A stretch of DNA of 64,000 bases from Rhodobacter sp. CZR27 (GTDB lineage Bacteria > Pseudomonadota > Alphaproteobacteria > Rhodobacterales > Rhodobacteraceae): contig NZ_CP023548.1 of the NCBI RefSeq assembly GCF_002407205.1, positions 2,504,501 to 2,568,500 on the forward strand, given 5' to 3'. Under the pieces are notes generated by a model, which made no database searches, had not been told where the DNA came from, and saw only the letters and a program-made list of their open reading frames with translations. A program made the position numbers and the translations under genes. Below, piece after piece: positions 46,085-55,016 of the stretch. Position 1 is the stretch's first letter, and every line of letters begins with the position of its first letter.

Positions 46085-47374
46085 ATGTCGCGCACCGCCG
46101 AGATCCGGGCCACCGCCCGCCATGACCGGCAAGCGGCCGAGGCGATGCTGGCTGCGCTCATCCACGACCTCTTCGGGCTCGCGGTGCGCGACCTCGCCAT
46201 CAACCTTGACCGCTACTCGCTGAACTCGCTCAACGGCTTCTTCGAGAGCGACCGCGGCCCCTGCTTCTTCAAGTTCCACCAGGAGGAAGGCGAGGAAGCC
46301 ATGCGGGGCGAATATTACCGGGCCGACCTGCTGGCCGAGGCGGGCCTGCCGGTCGACCGGCCGATGCTCGTCTCGCAGATGCCGGGCGAGCAGATCCTGA
46401 TCTACCGCCGCCGGTCGGACCCGCGCTTCTCGGACCTCCTGCGCGGGCTCGACCTTGCGCCAGATCCCGCCGGCATCGCCCGCGCGCTTGCCGCCGAGGC
46501 CGAGCTGAACGACCGGCTGATGGCCGTGGCGCAGGCGACGCTGCACCCGATCACGCCCGCCCAGTCGCAGGCCGAACCGATCCACCGGCTGTTCCACGAG
46601 CGGCTGGTGGACCCCGGAAGCCGCCACTATCCCGGCGGCCGGCTCGCCTCGTTCTACATCGGCAAGACCTTCGGCCTGCCCGGTCTCAGCCTGCCATGGG
46701 AGATGCTGGGTCACTCGCGCATCGCGATCAACGGCCAGCTTTATCATCGCACACTCGCGGAACTGTTCGATGCCGCCCATGCCCGGCTTGTCCCCGGGCG
46801 TCTGGCGGATGCGGGCGGGATCACCGCCCACGGAGACGCGCACAATGCCAACGTCTGGTGCGAACAAGGGGCGGAAGCCGACCGGCTCGTCCTGTTCGAC
46901 CCGGCCTTCGCGGGCAGCCATGTGCCGTCGCTTCTGGCAGAGGTGAAGCCCACCTTCCACAACATCCTCGCCCATCCGCTCTGGCTCTACGACCCCGAGG
47001 AGATCGCGGGCCGCTACCGCGTCACCGCTCGCCTCGAGGACGGCATCCTCTGGCTCCAGAGCGACTGGCAGCCGGGCATCCTGCGCGAGGGCCTGCTGGA
47101 GGTGAAGGCGCGCCGCTTCTGGGCCCCATGGCTCGCGCATCTGAAGGCCCGCGACCTGCTGCCGCAGGACTGGGAGGAGGTGCTGCGCCTCGCGCTCTTC
47201 CTCTGCCCGACGCTGGTGATGAGCCTGCGCGCCGATCCCGCCCAAGCGCCCGATAGCGGCCCGCATTCGCCTGAATCCTCGGCACTCGGGCTCATGGCGG
47301 CGGTCATGGCAGGCAGCCGGCCGCTGACCGGCAAGGATCGGCTCACGGAGTTCTTCGACCGCATCCACCCTTGA
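46085..47374 (+). CDS. APH/choline-kinase-fold phosphotransferase
   Basis: The 429-residue cytosolic kinase-like protein has the Brenner motif AHGDAHNANVW (catalytic Asp about 251, Asn about 256) and a metal-binding Asp in LVLFDPAFAG (about 272). The N-lobe contains CFFKFHQEEGEE, with the nucleotide Lys near residue 60. Relatives phosphorylate aminoglycosides, choline, homoserine or sugars. It lies two bases after the HisD-like stop, at the end of the transporter operon, so it likely modifies a substrate or product of that pathway. The substrate is unknown. Confidence 0.82.
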   Translation: MSRTAEIRATARHDRQAAEAMLAALIHDLFGLAVRDLAINLDRYSLNSLNGFFESDRGPCFFKFHQEEGEEAMRGEYYRADLLAEAGLPVDRPMLVSQMPGEQILIYRRRSDPRFSDLLRGLDLAPDPAGIARALAAEAELNDRLMAVAQATLHPITPAQSQAEPIHRLFHERLVDPGSRHYPGGRLASFYIGKTFGLPGLSLPWEMLGHSRIAINGQLYHRTLAELFDAAHARLVPGRLADAGGITAHGDAHNANVWCEQGAEADRLVLFDPAFAGSHVPSLLAEVKPTFHNILAHPLWLYDPEEIAGRYRVTARLEDGILWLQSDWQPGILREGLLEVKARRFWAPWLAHLKARDLLPQDWEEVLRLALFLCPTLVMSLRADPAQAPDSGPHSPESSALGLMAAVMAGSRPLTGKDRLTEFFDRIHP

Positions 47375-47482
47375 CGTCGATCGTTGCACAACCGGCAACA
47401 GATGGTCACAAAACGGTATCGTCGCTATGGCATAGCGCGGGCGACGGTCCCAGACCTGCCAGCCCAGACGAAGGACGCGCCC

Positions 47483-48289
47483 ATGGACATGACCCTCCTG
47501 CCGCCGCCCCGCCGCCACCGCAGCCTGTTCCTGTCCGACCTGCACCTCGGGTCGCGCGGGTGCCGGGCCGAGCGGATCCTCGGCTTCCTGCGCGCCAACA
47601 CTGCCGCGGACATCTACCTCGTCGGCGACATCCTCGACCTCTGGCACCCGCCCTTCCCGCACTGGACGCCCGTGCACGACGAGATCCTCGCGCTGCTCCT
47701 GCGCCGCGTGCAGGAGGGCTCGCGGCTGCACTACCTCACCGGCAACCACGACGCGGCGATGCGGATCCATCTCGGCACGCCGTTCCGGCGCATCGTCGTG
47801 GCGGAGGAGATCGTGCACGAGGCCGCCGATGGCCGGCGATACCTGGTGATGCATGGCGACGCCTGCGATCCGCGGGTGCTGCGCTGGCACGTCATGACGC
47901 GGATCGGCAGCCGGCTCGACTGGATGCTGCGCCGGCTGGACGAGCGCCTGAAGCGCCTGCGCCGGACCGTACAGCCCGAACGGCGCAGCCTGATCGAGGC
48001 GCTGCTGTCCGGCGTCGATGCCGTTATGGCCTTCGGCACCGCCTACGAGGTGCGCCTTGTCGCGCGCGCCCGCCGCGCCGGCTGCGACGGCGTGATCTGC
48101 GGCCATTTCCACAAGGCCGCCCTGCACGAGAACCACGGCCTCGTCTATGCCAACTGCGGCGACTGGGTCGACAGCTTCACCGCGCTGGCCGAGGATGCCT
48201 CGGGCCGGCTGAGCCTGCTCCAGGGTGTTCCGGCACCCGAGCCCTCCGCCGGTTTCGCCCGCGCCTTCCCCCTGCCGGCCGAGGCATGA
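47483..48289 (+). CDS. LpxH-like metallophosphoesterase
   Basis: The 268-residue calcineurin-type phosphoesterase has the metal motifs LFLSDLHLGSRG (DxH, near residue 16), LVGDILDLW (GD, near residue 45), TGNHDAA (GNHD, near residue 82), VMHGDACD and CGHFHKA. These define the UDP-2,3-diacylglucosamine pyrophosphatase/YbbF-like group, though this longer branch often belongs to other lipid loci. ATG 47483 has AAGGA seven bases upstream. It starts a four-gene coupled operon with two glycosyltransferases. Confidence 0.87.
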   Translation: MDMTLLPPPRRHRSLFLSDLHLGSRGCRAERILGFLRANTAADIYLVGDILDLWHPPFPHWTPVHDEILALLLRRVQEGSRLHYLTGNHDAAMRIHLGTPFRRIVVAEEIVHEAADGRRYLVMHGDACDPRVLRWHVMTRIGSRLDWMLRRLDERLKRLRRTVQPERRSLIEALLSGVDAVMAFGTAYEVRLVARARRAGCDGVICGHFHKAALHENHGLVYANCGDWVDSFTALAEDASGRLSLLQGVPAPEPSAGFARAFPLPAEA

Positions 48290-49380
48290 TGTCCGCACTC
48301 TCGCTCACCGCCTTCTCGCTTCTCGCGCTTCACCTTTCCGCGGCGGCCCTTGCCGTCTCGCACGGCAGGCGCCGCCCGCCTCGCCGGCCCGACGCGCCGT
48401 TCATCTGCCTGCTCCGCCCCGTCTGCGGGCTGGACGGCTTCGACCGCGAGACGCTGGGATCGAGCTTCGGGCTCGACTATCCCGATTACGAGATCGTCTT
48501 CTGCGTCGCGCGCGAGGACGATCCCGTGGCCGCGGTGGTGAGGGAGCTGATCGATCTGCATCCGGGGGCGCGGGCGCGCCTGCTGGTCGGCAACGACCCG
48601 ATCACGGCCAATCCCAAGCTCAACAATCTTGCCAAGGGCTGGGCCGCGACCGAGGCGCGGCTGGTGGCGATCGCCGATGCGAACCTCATGCTTCCGCGCG
48701 ACTACCTGCGCCAGCTGGTGGACGGCTGGACACCGGGCACGGCGATGGTGTCCTCGCCCCCTGCCGGGGACCGGGCCGAGGGGCTCTGGGGCGCGGTGGA
48801 GGCCGCCTTCCTGAACGGCCTGCAGGGCCGCTGGCAACTGGCCGCGGCCCGCTGCGGGCTGGGCTTCGCGCAGGGCAAGACGATGTTCCTCGACCGCGAC
48901 CTTCTGGACCGGCAGGGCGGTCTGGCCGCGCTCGGCCGCGAACTGGCCGAGGATGTCGCGGCGACGCGCATCGTGCGCGAGGAGGGCCGCGCGGTGCGGC
49001 TGGTGCCGCGGCCCTTCGTGCAGCCGATCGGACGCCGCCGCCTGCGCGAGGTCTGGGGCCGCCAGCTGCGCTGGTCGCGCATCCGCCGGCAGGGCTTCCC
49101 CGCCCTCTTCGCGCTCGAGCCGCTGCTGTCGCCGGCCATCCCGCTTCTGGCGCTGGCGCTGTCGGCGCCGCTGCTGATCCTGCCCTTCCTTGCGCTGTGG
49201 TATGGCGGGGAATGGGCACTCTGCCGTGCGATGGGCTGGCCGCGGGCGAAGCGCGACCTTGCCGCCTGGGTGCTGCGCGACCTGATGCTGCCGGTGCTCT
49301 GGCTTGCGACCTTCGCCCGGCAGGGCTTCGAATGGCGCGGCACGGCAATGGCGCCGACGGTCGAGGAGCCCGCCGGATGA
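48286..49380 (+). CDS. GT21-type (ceramide glucosyltransferase-like) glycosyltransferase
   Basis: The 364-residue membrane glycosyltransferase has an N-terminal helix and a cytosolic GT-A domain. LLRPVCGLDGF near residue 37, AREDDPV near residue 73, IADANLMLP near residue 126 (metal Asp) and RQLRWSRIRRQGFP near residue 260 (RxxRW type) are GT21 marks. Two to three C-terminal helices follow. The acceptor could be ceramide or another lipid. It is coupled to both neighbours by ATGA overlaps. Confidence 0.85.
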   Translation: MMSALSLTAFSLLALHLSAAALAVSHGRRRPPRRPDAPFICLLRPVCGLDGFDRETLGSSFGLDYPDYEIVFCVAREDDPVAAVVRELIDLHPGARARLLVGNDPITANPKLNNLAKGWAATEARLVAIADANLMLPRDYLRQLVDGWTPGTAMVSSPPAGDRAEGLWGAVEAAFLNGLQGRWQLAAARCGLGFAQGKTMFLDRDLLDRQGGLAALGRELAEDVAATRIVREEGRAVRLVPRPFVQPIGRRRLREVWGRQLRWSRIRRQGFPALFALEPLLSPAIPLLALALSAPLLILPFLALWYGGEWALCRAMGWPRAKRDLAAWVLRDLMLPVLWLATFARQGFEWRGTAMAPTVEEPAG

Positions 49381-49931
49381 TCGAACCCGGCACCGCGCTT
49401 TCGCTGGTGGCGGCGCATGGCATCGCGCTTGTCGCGCCACTTGCGCTGATCGAGGGGCCGATCATCACCATCATCGCCGCCTGGCTCGCGCAGCAGTCGA
49501 TCCTCGACATCCGGGCGGTGCTGGCGACCGTCGTCGCGGCGGATCTGGCGGGGGATGCGATCCTTTACGCGGCCGGGCGCGCCGGCGGCCACCGCATCGC
49601 AAGGCTCCTCCGGCTGGACGAGGCGCGCGTGGCGGACCTGTCCGGGCAGCTCAACCGGAACTCGGGTCGGCTGCTGATCGGCGCGAAGCTGACCCATGCC
49701 GCCGGCGCGGCGGTGCTGTTCTCATCCGGGGCGGCCCGGGTGCCCTTCGCCTGGTTCATGCTGTGCAACCTGGTCGCCACGGTGCCCAAGAGCCTCGCCT
49801 TCATCGCCCTCGGCTGGTGGACGGGCGAGAGCTACGACCGGATCGGAGGCTGGATCCTGCCGGTCTCGGTCGGTCTCGTGGTGGTGGCGCTGATCGGCGG
49901 GCTGGCCCTGCGCCGGAGCCGCTGCCCATGA
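49377..49931 (+). CDS. DedA/VTT-domain membrane protein
   Basis: The 184-residue inner-membrane protein has about four to five helices. It carries the DedA-like ALIEGPIITIIAAWLA near residue 22, GDAILYAAGRAGG near residue 58 and a re-entrant region GAKLTHAAGAAVLFSSGAARVP. DedA/VTT proteins act in lipid scrambling or flipping, including undecaprenyl phosphate recycling. Placed between two glycosyltransferase genes, it may flip the glycolipid or its carrier. It overlaps both neighbours by four bases. Confidence 0.82.
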   Translation: MIEPGTALSLVAAHGIALVAPLALIEGPIITIIAAWLAQQSILDIRAVLATVVAADLAGDAILYAAGRAGGHRIARLLRLDEARVADLSGQLNRNSGRLLIGAKLTHAAGAAVLFSSGAARVPFAWFMLCNLVATVPKSLAFIALGWWTGESYDRIGGWILPVSVGLVVVALIGGLALRRSRCP

Positions 49932-50683
49932 CCCGCCCCACGGTCGGCTGCCTGATCCCGGCCTTCAACGAGGCCGCCCGCATCGGCGGCGTGCTGCGCG
50001 CCGTGATCGGTCATCCGCTGATCGACGAGGTGCTGGTGGTGGACGACGGCTCCTCCGACGCGACGGTCGACACCGCCCAGCGGCACGGCGCGCGGGTGAT
50101 CGCGATGCCGCGCAACGGCGGCAAGACGGCCGCGGTGGCGGCGGGGGTCGCGGCGCTGCGCTGCGACCTGCTGCTGATGCTCGACGCGGACCTGACGGGG
50201 CTGGATGCCGCGGCGCTCGACCAGCTGCTTCGGCCGGTCCTGCGCGGCGAGGCCGACGTGGCGATCAGCCTGCGCGGGAACGCGCCCCTTGCGTGGCGGC
50301 TGATCGGCCTCGACTACATCTCGGGCGAGCGGGTCCTGCCGCGGGCGCAGCTGGCTGCGCGGGTCGGGGACCTGTGCGCGTTGCCACGCTTCGGGCTGGA
50401 GGTCTTCCTGAACCGGATCTGGATGGCCGAAGGCGCGCGGGTGGCGATCATCGACTGGCCCGGCGTGGCAAGTCCGGCCAAGGCGCACAAGCGCGGGCTG
50501 GTGGCGGGTGCGCGCGCCGATGCCGCGATGCTGGCCGACATCTTCCGCACCATCTCGCCGGCCGAGGCGCTGCGCCAGATCGCGACCCTGCGCAACCGGC
50601 GGCTGCGCGACCGCGCGCGGCGCGATCCGGCGGTCCCGGCCGCCGGGGTGGCCGCCCTCAGCCGGTGGCGAGGGCGATGGTGA
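49928..50683 (+). CDS. Family 2 glycosyltransferase
   Basis: The 251-residue soluble GT-A enzyme opens with GCLIPAFNEAARIGGVL, then EVLVVDDGSSDAT near residue 39 and LLLMLDADLTGLD (DxD) near residue 82. The pattern resembles dolichol/polyprenyl-phosphate sugar transferases. No membrane helix is present. It ends the four-gene coupled operon and overlaps the convergent alaX by 26 bases. Confidence 0.87.
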   Translation: MTRPTVGCLIPAFNEAARIGGVLRAVIGHPLIDEVLVVDDGSSDATVDTAQRHGARVIAMPRNGGKTAAVAAGVAALRCDLLLMLDADLTGLDAAALDQLLRPVLRGEADVAISLRGNAPLAWRLIGLDYISGERVLPRAQLAARVGDLCALPRFGLEVFLNRIWMAEGARVAIIDWPGVASPAKAHKRGLVAGARADAAMLADIFRTISPAEALRQIATLRNRRLRDRARRDPAVPAAGVAALSRWRGRW

Positions 50684-51380
50684 CGCGGCGGTTCTGCCGG
50701 CCCTTCTTCTCGATCCTTCCGATCTCGACCCGGCCGATCTCGCCGGTCCGGGCGACATGGGTGCCGCCACAAGGCTGAAGATCGACCTGACCCGCGCCTT
50801 CGCCGATGCGGACCAGCCGCACCCGGCCCTGCCCCGTCGGCGGCATGACCGACATGGTCTTGACGATCGAGGGGTCGGCCAGAAGCTCCTCGTCGGTGAT
50901 CCAGTCCTCGGTCACCGCCAGGTCACGCTCGATCAGCGCGTTCAGCCGCTCTTCCAGCGCCGGCACATCCGCCGGTGGCTCCGGCATGTCGAAATCGAGC
51001 CGCCCACGCTCGGGGCCGATCTGGCCGCCGGTCACCGGCAGCGGGATCACCACGGACAGCAGGTGCAGCGCGGTGTGCACCCGCATGTGCCGATAGCGCC
51101 GCTCCCAGTCCAGCACCTGCCGGACCGTCGCGCCCACGGGCGGCATCGCCTGCGCCTCGGCGGGCACCAGCGCGATCCGGCCGGCCTCCGCCTTGGTGGT
51201 GGTGGCAATGGGAAGCCGGCCGCCGTCCCAGACCAACACGCCGCTGTCGCCGGGCTGCCCGCCGCCGGTGGGATAGAAGATCGAGCGGTCGACGAGGATG
51301 CCGCCCTCGGCGGTGTGGCCGATGACGGTGGCCTCGGCCTCGCGCAGGTAGGGATCGGTGCGGAAGATCGCGTCGGTCAT
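50658..51380 (-). CDS. alaX: Trans-acting alanyl-tRNA editing protein AlaX
   Basis: The 240-residue protein is the free editing domain of AlaRS, which removes Ser (and Gly) from tRNA-Ala. The zinc ligands are HTALH near residue 99 and CGGTH near residue 196. The glycine-rich FYPTGGGQPGDSG near residue 36 is the editing loop. There is no aminoacylation domain. The start overlaps the stop of the upstream mscS-type gene, so they are co-translated. Confidence 0.92.
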   Translation of the reverse strand: MTDAIFRTDPYLREAEATVIGHTAEGGILVDRSIFYPTGGGQPGDSGVLVWDGGRLPIATTTKAEAGRIALVPAEAQAMPPVGATVRQVLDWERRYRHMRVHTALHLLSVVIPLPVTGGQIGPERGRLDFDMPEPPADVPALEERLNALIERDLAVTEDWITDEELLADPSIVKTMSVMPPTGQGRVRLVRIGEGAGQVDLQPCGGTHVARTGEIGRVEIGRIEKKGRQNRRVTIALATG

Positions 51381-53896
51381 CAGCGGCTGCTCCCCGTGCC
51401 TTCGGCGGCGCCATCGCCCTCGTCGCCCTCGGCGTCCTCCCCTTCGTCGGGATGGACGGCGCTGGTGCCCTTCGGCACCTCGTCCTTCTGGGCGGCACGC
51501 CCCGCCGGGGCCTCGAGCAGGGCGGCAATTTCCACCGCATCGAGCGTGTCGGACGCTGGCTCCTGCGGCCAGATCTCGCGCGGCATGTGCGGCAGGCCGA
51601 TGCCTTCCTCGGCGAAGCGCTTGGCGATCATGTGGTTGATCTCGGATCGCACGGAAAGCGAGAAGTTCACGTCGCGCAGGATCACGCGGATCTCGAAGCT
51701 CAGCACCTCCTGGGTGAAGCCCATGAACAGGATCGTCGGCGGCGGGTTCAGGATGGCGAGCGGCTGCGCCTCGGCGATCTCGCGCAGGATGCGCTCGACC
51801 TTGCGGGTGTCGCTGCCATAGGCCACGCCGATCGGCACGATCAGCCGCCCCGTCATGTTGTAGCGCGTCCAGTTCGTCACCTGTCCGGCCACGAGGTCCT
51901 GGTTCGGCACGATCACGTCGGTGCGGTCGAAGGTCTGGATCCGGGTCGAGCGGACCGAGATCGACTTCACCGTGCCCTGCACGCCGCCGACCTCGATCCA
52001 GTCGCCCTCAGACACCGGGCGCTCGATCAGCAGGATGATGCCCGAGACGAAGTTGCCCACGATGGTCTGCAGGCCGAAACCGATGCCGACCGACAGCGCA
52101 CCGGCGACGATGGCGAGGTTCGAGAGGTCGAGGCCCGCGGTGTTCACGGCGACGAGCGCGGCGAGAATGATCCCGAGGTAGCCGACGCCCGAGACCACGG
52201 CGTTGCGCCCGCCCTGGTCGAGCCGGGTCTTGGGCAGGATTGAACTTTTCAGCGCCCCCTGGAACAGCCGCGTGACGCCGTAGCCCACGGCGAAGACCAC
52301 CGCGAGCAGCAGGAAGCTCGTGGGCGAGATCCGGGTGGAGCCGATGGTGTAGCCCTCGCGGAAGCGCGCCCAGATCTCGGTCAGGTCGGCGACGCGCGCG
52401 CCCCAGACCAGCGCCAGCAGCGGCACCATGGCGATGGCAAGCAGGAAGCCGATCAGCACCGGCAGGAGCGCGTCGCGCCCGCCGTCCTCGTTGCGCGTCG
52501 CGAGACCGTAGAGGTCGCCCACCAGCGTCTGCAGCACGAAGAGCACGCCGACGAGACCGAGCGTCACCCCGGCCGGATAGACCAGTGCCGTCGCGGCGGC
52601 GATGTAGCCGAGCGCGCCGAGCAGCGGGCCGATGACGCCGATCAGGATGGCGCCGCGGCCCAGAAGGCCGATCAGGCTGTTGCGATAGGTGGTGGGCTCG
52701 TCCGCGCTGGTGTCGTTGCGCACGCTGGCAAGCATCAGCTGGCCGATGCGGAAAAGCAGCAGACCCGCCAGCACGATCGTGGGGAAGGCGAAGACCGAAC
52801 TGGCCGTCTCGCCCACCCGGGCGGGAGGCAGGGCGGTGATCCGCAGCGCGTCGATGGCGATCACGACGCCGAACATCGCGGCATGGAAGCGGCCCTCGCG
52901 CCGCCGCTCGGAGGAAAGGTTCAGCGGCGCATACTGGTGGCAGGCCTTGGGAAACACCCGCCCGGCCAGCCAGCCCGCGACATAGAGGATGAAGCCGATC
53001 GCAGGCAGCACCTCGACGATCTCGGCGGTGCGCGGGCCGGCCATGCCCGACAGCCTGACCGCGTGGCTCACGGCCATGACGCCGGCCACCGGCAGGGCGA
53101 TCTGGCCGAGCGAGACGAGCAGCGACCAGACCTTGCGCCCGCGGGCCGAGGCCTGATCCTGCAGGCGTTGGGTCAGCTGCTCCATCAGCGACCGCCCGCG
53201 GGCGATCAGCAGCAGGCCCACCGCCAACAGGGCAAGGATGGCCGGCAGGTTGTCGCGGGCCGTCGCCTGTGCCCGCTCGGAACCCCAGCGCTCGGTGCCC
53301 TCGGTCCAGATCGTCAGCGTGACGTCGGTCAGGGCACCCGCCGCCTCGGGCCAGTTCGCCGGGTTGAGCGGCATCGGCCAGACGCGGAGCAACTCCTGCG
53401 TCTGCCGTTCCCGCAGCACGCGGTCGATCTCGCGGATCAGGCCGTCGGCGCGCTGATAAGCCTCCTCGGCCGAGACGACGGGGACGCGCAGTTCGGCCAG
53501 CTGGTCGTTCAGGTCCTTGCGGCGCTCGGCGATGTCGGCGGGCTCGGTCGCGCCCTCGGCAGGTGCGGGTCCCAGCGCGTCGATCTGGCCCCGGGCCGAG
53601 GCGATGCGGCTGGCATTGATGCCCTGGGCGCGCAGGAAGGTGTCGCGCCACTGGACCAGATAGCCGCGCATGGTCTCGTGGTCGGCGCTTTCCGTCTCGC
53701 GGTCGGCGATCTGCTTCTCGGCGCGGGTGGCGGTCTTCTCCCACTCCTTGTAGTCCGGAGGCGCGAGTTCGTCGGCGGTCGCGGCCGGGCCCAGCGCAGC
53801 CTGGGCCAAGGCGGGAGCGGGTGCCCACCCCTGCGCCGATGCGCAGGCAAGGGCGAGCCAGAGCAGCAGAAGCCGCGTCAGTCGCAGGGGATGCAT
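51380..53896 (-). CDS. MscS/MscK-type mechanosensitive ion channel with DUF3772
   Basis: The 838-residue protein has a signal peptide, a periplasmic helical DUF3772-type domain (about residues 45-190), a run of about nine helices, then the MscS pore helix and beta domain. The pore and vestibule region reads NLAIVAGALSVGIGFGLQTIVGNFVSG near residue 595, followed by LIERPVSEGDWIEVGGVQGTV and RTDVIVPNQDLVAGQVTNWT. It releases solutes during osmotic downshift. An acidic C-terminal tail ends it. It follows cysK by four bases. Confidence 0.92.
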   Translation of the reverse strand: MHPLRLTRLLLLWLALACASAQGWAPAPALAQAALGPAATADELAPPDYKEWEKTATRAEKQIADRETESADHETMRGYLVQWRDTFLRAQGINASRIASARGQIDALGPAPAEGATEPADIAERRKDLNDQLAELRVPVVSAEEAYQRADGLIREIDRVLRERQTQELLRVWPMPLNPANWPEAAGALTDVTLTIWTEGTERWGSERAQATARDNLPAILALLAVGLLLIARGRSLMEQLTQRLQDQASARGRKVWSLLVSLGQIALPVAGVMAVSHAVRLSGMAGPRTAEIVEVLPAIGFILYVAGWLAGRVFPKACHQYAPLNLSSERRREGRFHAAMFGVVIAIDALRITALPPARVGETASSVFAFPTIVLAGLLLFRIGQLMLASVRNDTSADEPTTYRNSLIGLLGRGAILIGVIGPLLGALGYIAAATALVYPAGVTLGLVGVLFVLQTLVGDLYGLATRNEDGGRDALLPVLIGFLLAIAMVPLLALVWGARVADLTEIWARFREGYTIGSTRISPTSFLLLAVVFAVGYGVTRLFQGALKSSILPKTRLDQGGRNAVVSGVGYLGIILAALVAVNTAGLDLSNLAIVAGALSVGIGFGLQTIVGNFVSGIILLIERPVSEGDWIEVGGVQGTVKSISVRSTRIQTFDRTDVIVPNQDLVAGQVTNWTRYNMTGRLIVPIGVAYGSDTRKVERILREIAEAQPLAILNPPPTILFMGFTQEVLSFEIRVILRDVNFSLSVRSEINHMIAKRFAEEGIGLPHMPREIWPQEPASDTLDAVEIAALLEAPAGRAAQKDEVPKGTSAVHPDEGEDAEGDEGDGAAEGTGSSR

Positions 53897-53900
53897 GGGG

Positions 53901-54935
53901 TCAGAGATCCTCGAACACCGGAGGGATGGCCGGGGGCGCCTCGTCGAGCCATTGCGGGACGGGCAGGCCCTTGTCCCTCAGGAAGTAGGGATTGAAGAGC
54001 TTGGACTGGTATCGGTTGCCATAGTCGCAGAGCACGGTGACGATCCGGTGGCCCGGACCCATCTCGCGCGCCATGCGGATCGCGCCGGCGATGTTCACGC
54101 CGGACGAGCCACCGAGGCAGAGACCTTCTTCCTGCACGAGGTCGAAGATGATCGGCAGCGCCTCGGCATCGGGAATGCGATAGCTGAAGTCGGGCCGGAA
54201 GCCCTCGAGGTTGGCGGTGATGCGGCCCTGCCCGATCCCTTCGGTGATCGAGCTTCCGGGCGCGTCGAGCGTGCCTTCGGTGAAGAAGGCATGCAGCGAG
54301 GCGCCCTCGGGATCGGCGAGACCGATCTTCACGCCCCGGGGTTGCAGCGCCATGGCGACGCCCGCGATGGTCCCGCCGGAGCCCACGGCGCAGATGAAGC
54401 CGTCCACCTTGCCGTCGGTCTGCTCCCAGATCTCGGGGCCGGTGGTCTCCAGATGGGCCTGCCGGTTCGCCACATTGTCGAACTGGTTGGCCCAGATCGC
54501 GCCATTCGGCTCGGTCTTCGCCAGAAGCTCGGCCAGACGGCCGGAATAGCGGACGTAATTGTTCGGGTTGCGATAGGGCGCGGCCGGAACCTGCACCAGC
54601 TGGGCGCCGGCCAGCCGCAGCATGTCCTTCTTTTCCTGGCTCTGCGTCTCGGGGATCACGATCACCGTGCGGAAGCCCATCGAGGCGCCGACCAGCGCAA
54701 GGCCGATGCCCGTGTTGCCCGCGGTGCCTTCGACGATCGTCCCGCCGGGTTGCAGCAGCCCCTTCTCCACCGCGTCGCGGATGATGTAGAGCGCGGCCCG
54801 GTCCTTCACCGACTGGCCGGGATTCAGGAACTCGCACTTGCCGAGGATCTCGCAGCCGGTCAGCTCCGACGCCTTGCGCAGACGGATCAGGGGGGTGTTG
54901 CCGATCGTGTCGGCAAGGTCACGGTGAATACGCAT
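53901..54935 (-). CDS. cysK: Cysteine synthase A (O-acetylserine sulfhydrylase), tellurite-locus type
   Basis: The 344-residue PLP enzyme makes cysteine from O-acetylserine and sulfide. It has NPGQSVKDRAALYII near residue 38 (PLP Lys), EGTAGNTGIGLALVG near residue 68 (substrate loop) and GSGGTIAGVA near residue 178. It is about 30 residues longer than E. coli CysK at the C-terminus (FNPYFLRDKGLPVPQWL). AAAGGA lies six bases before ATG 54935. Its place after trgA-trgB matches the R. sphaeroides tellurite-resistance locus, where cysK contributes to resistance. Confidence 0.95.
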   Translation of the reverse strand: MRIHRDLADTIGNTPLIRLRKASELTGCEILGKCEFLNPGQSVKDRAALYIIRDAVEKGLLQPGGTIVEGTAGNTGIGLALVGASMGFRTVIVIPETQSQEKKDMLRLAGAQLVQVPAAPYRNPNNYVRYSGRLAELLAKTEPNGAIWANQFDNVANRQAHLETTGPEIWEQTDGKVDGFICAVGSGGTIAGVAMALQPRGVKIGLADPEGASLHAFFTEGTLDAPGSSITEGIGQGRITANLEGFRPDFSYRIPDAEALPIIFDLVQEEGLCLGGSSGVNIAGAIRMAREMGPGHRIVTVLCDYGNRYQSKLFNPYFLRDKGLPVPQWLDEAPPAIPPVFEDL

Positions 54936-55016
54936 CAGGTGTCCTTTGCTGAGGCCCCCTGTGTAGGATCGCGGGGTGCGGAACTCAAGCGCCCGCCCCC
55001 GCCCCGGCCCGTCCTG

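Noticed and set aside
43836..48298. Two long minus-strand frames (about 732 and 744 codons) opposite permease, HisD-like, kinase and phosphoesterase genes
   Set aside because: The His/Arg/Gly-rich shadow translations contradict at least four sense genes with intact motifs.
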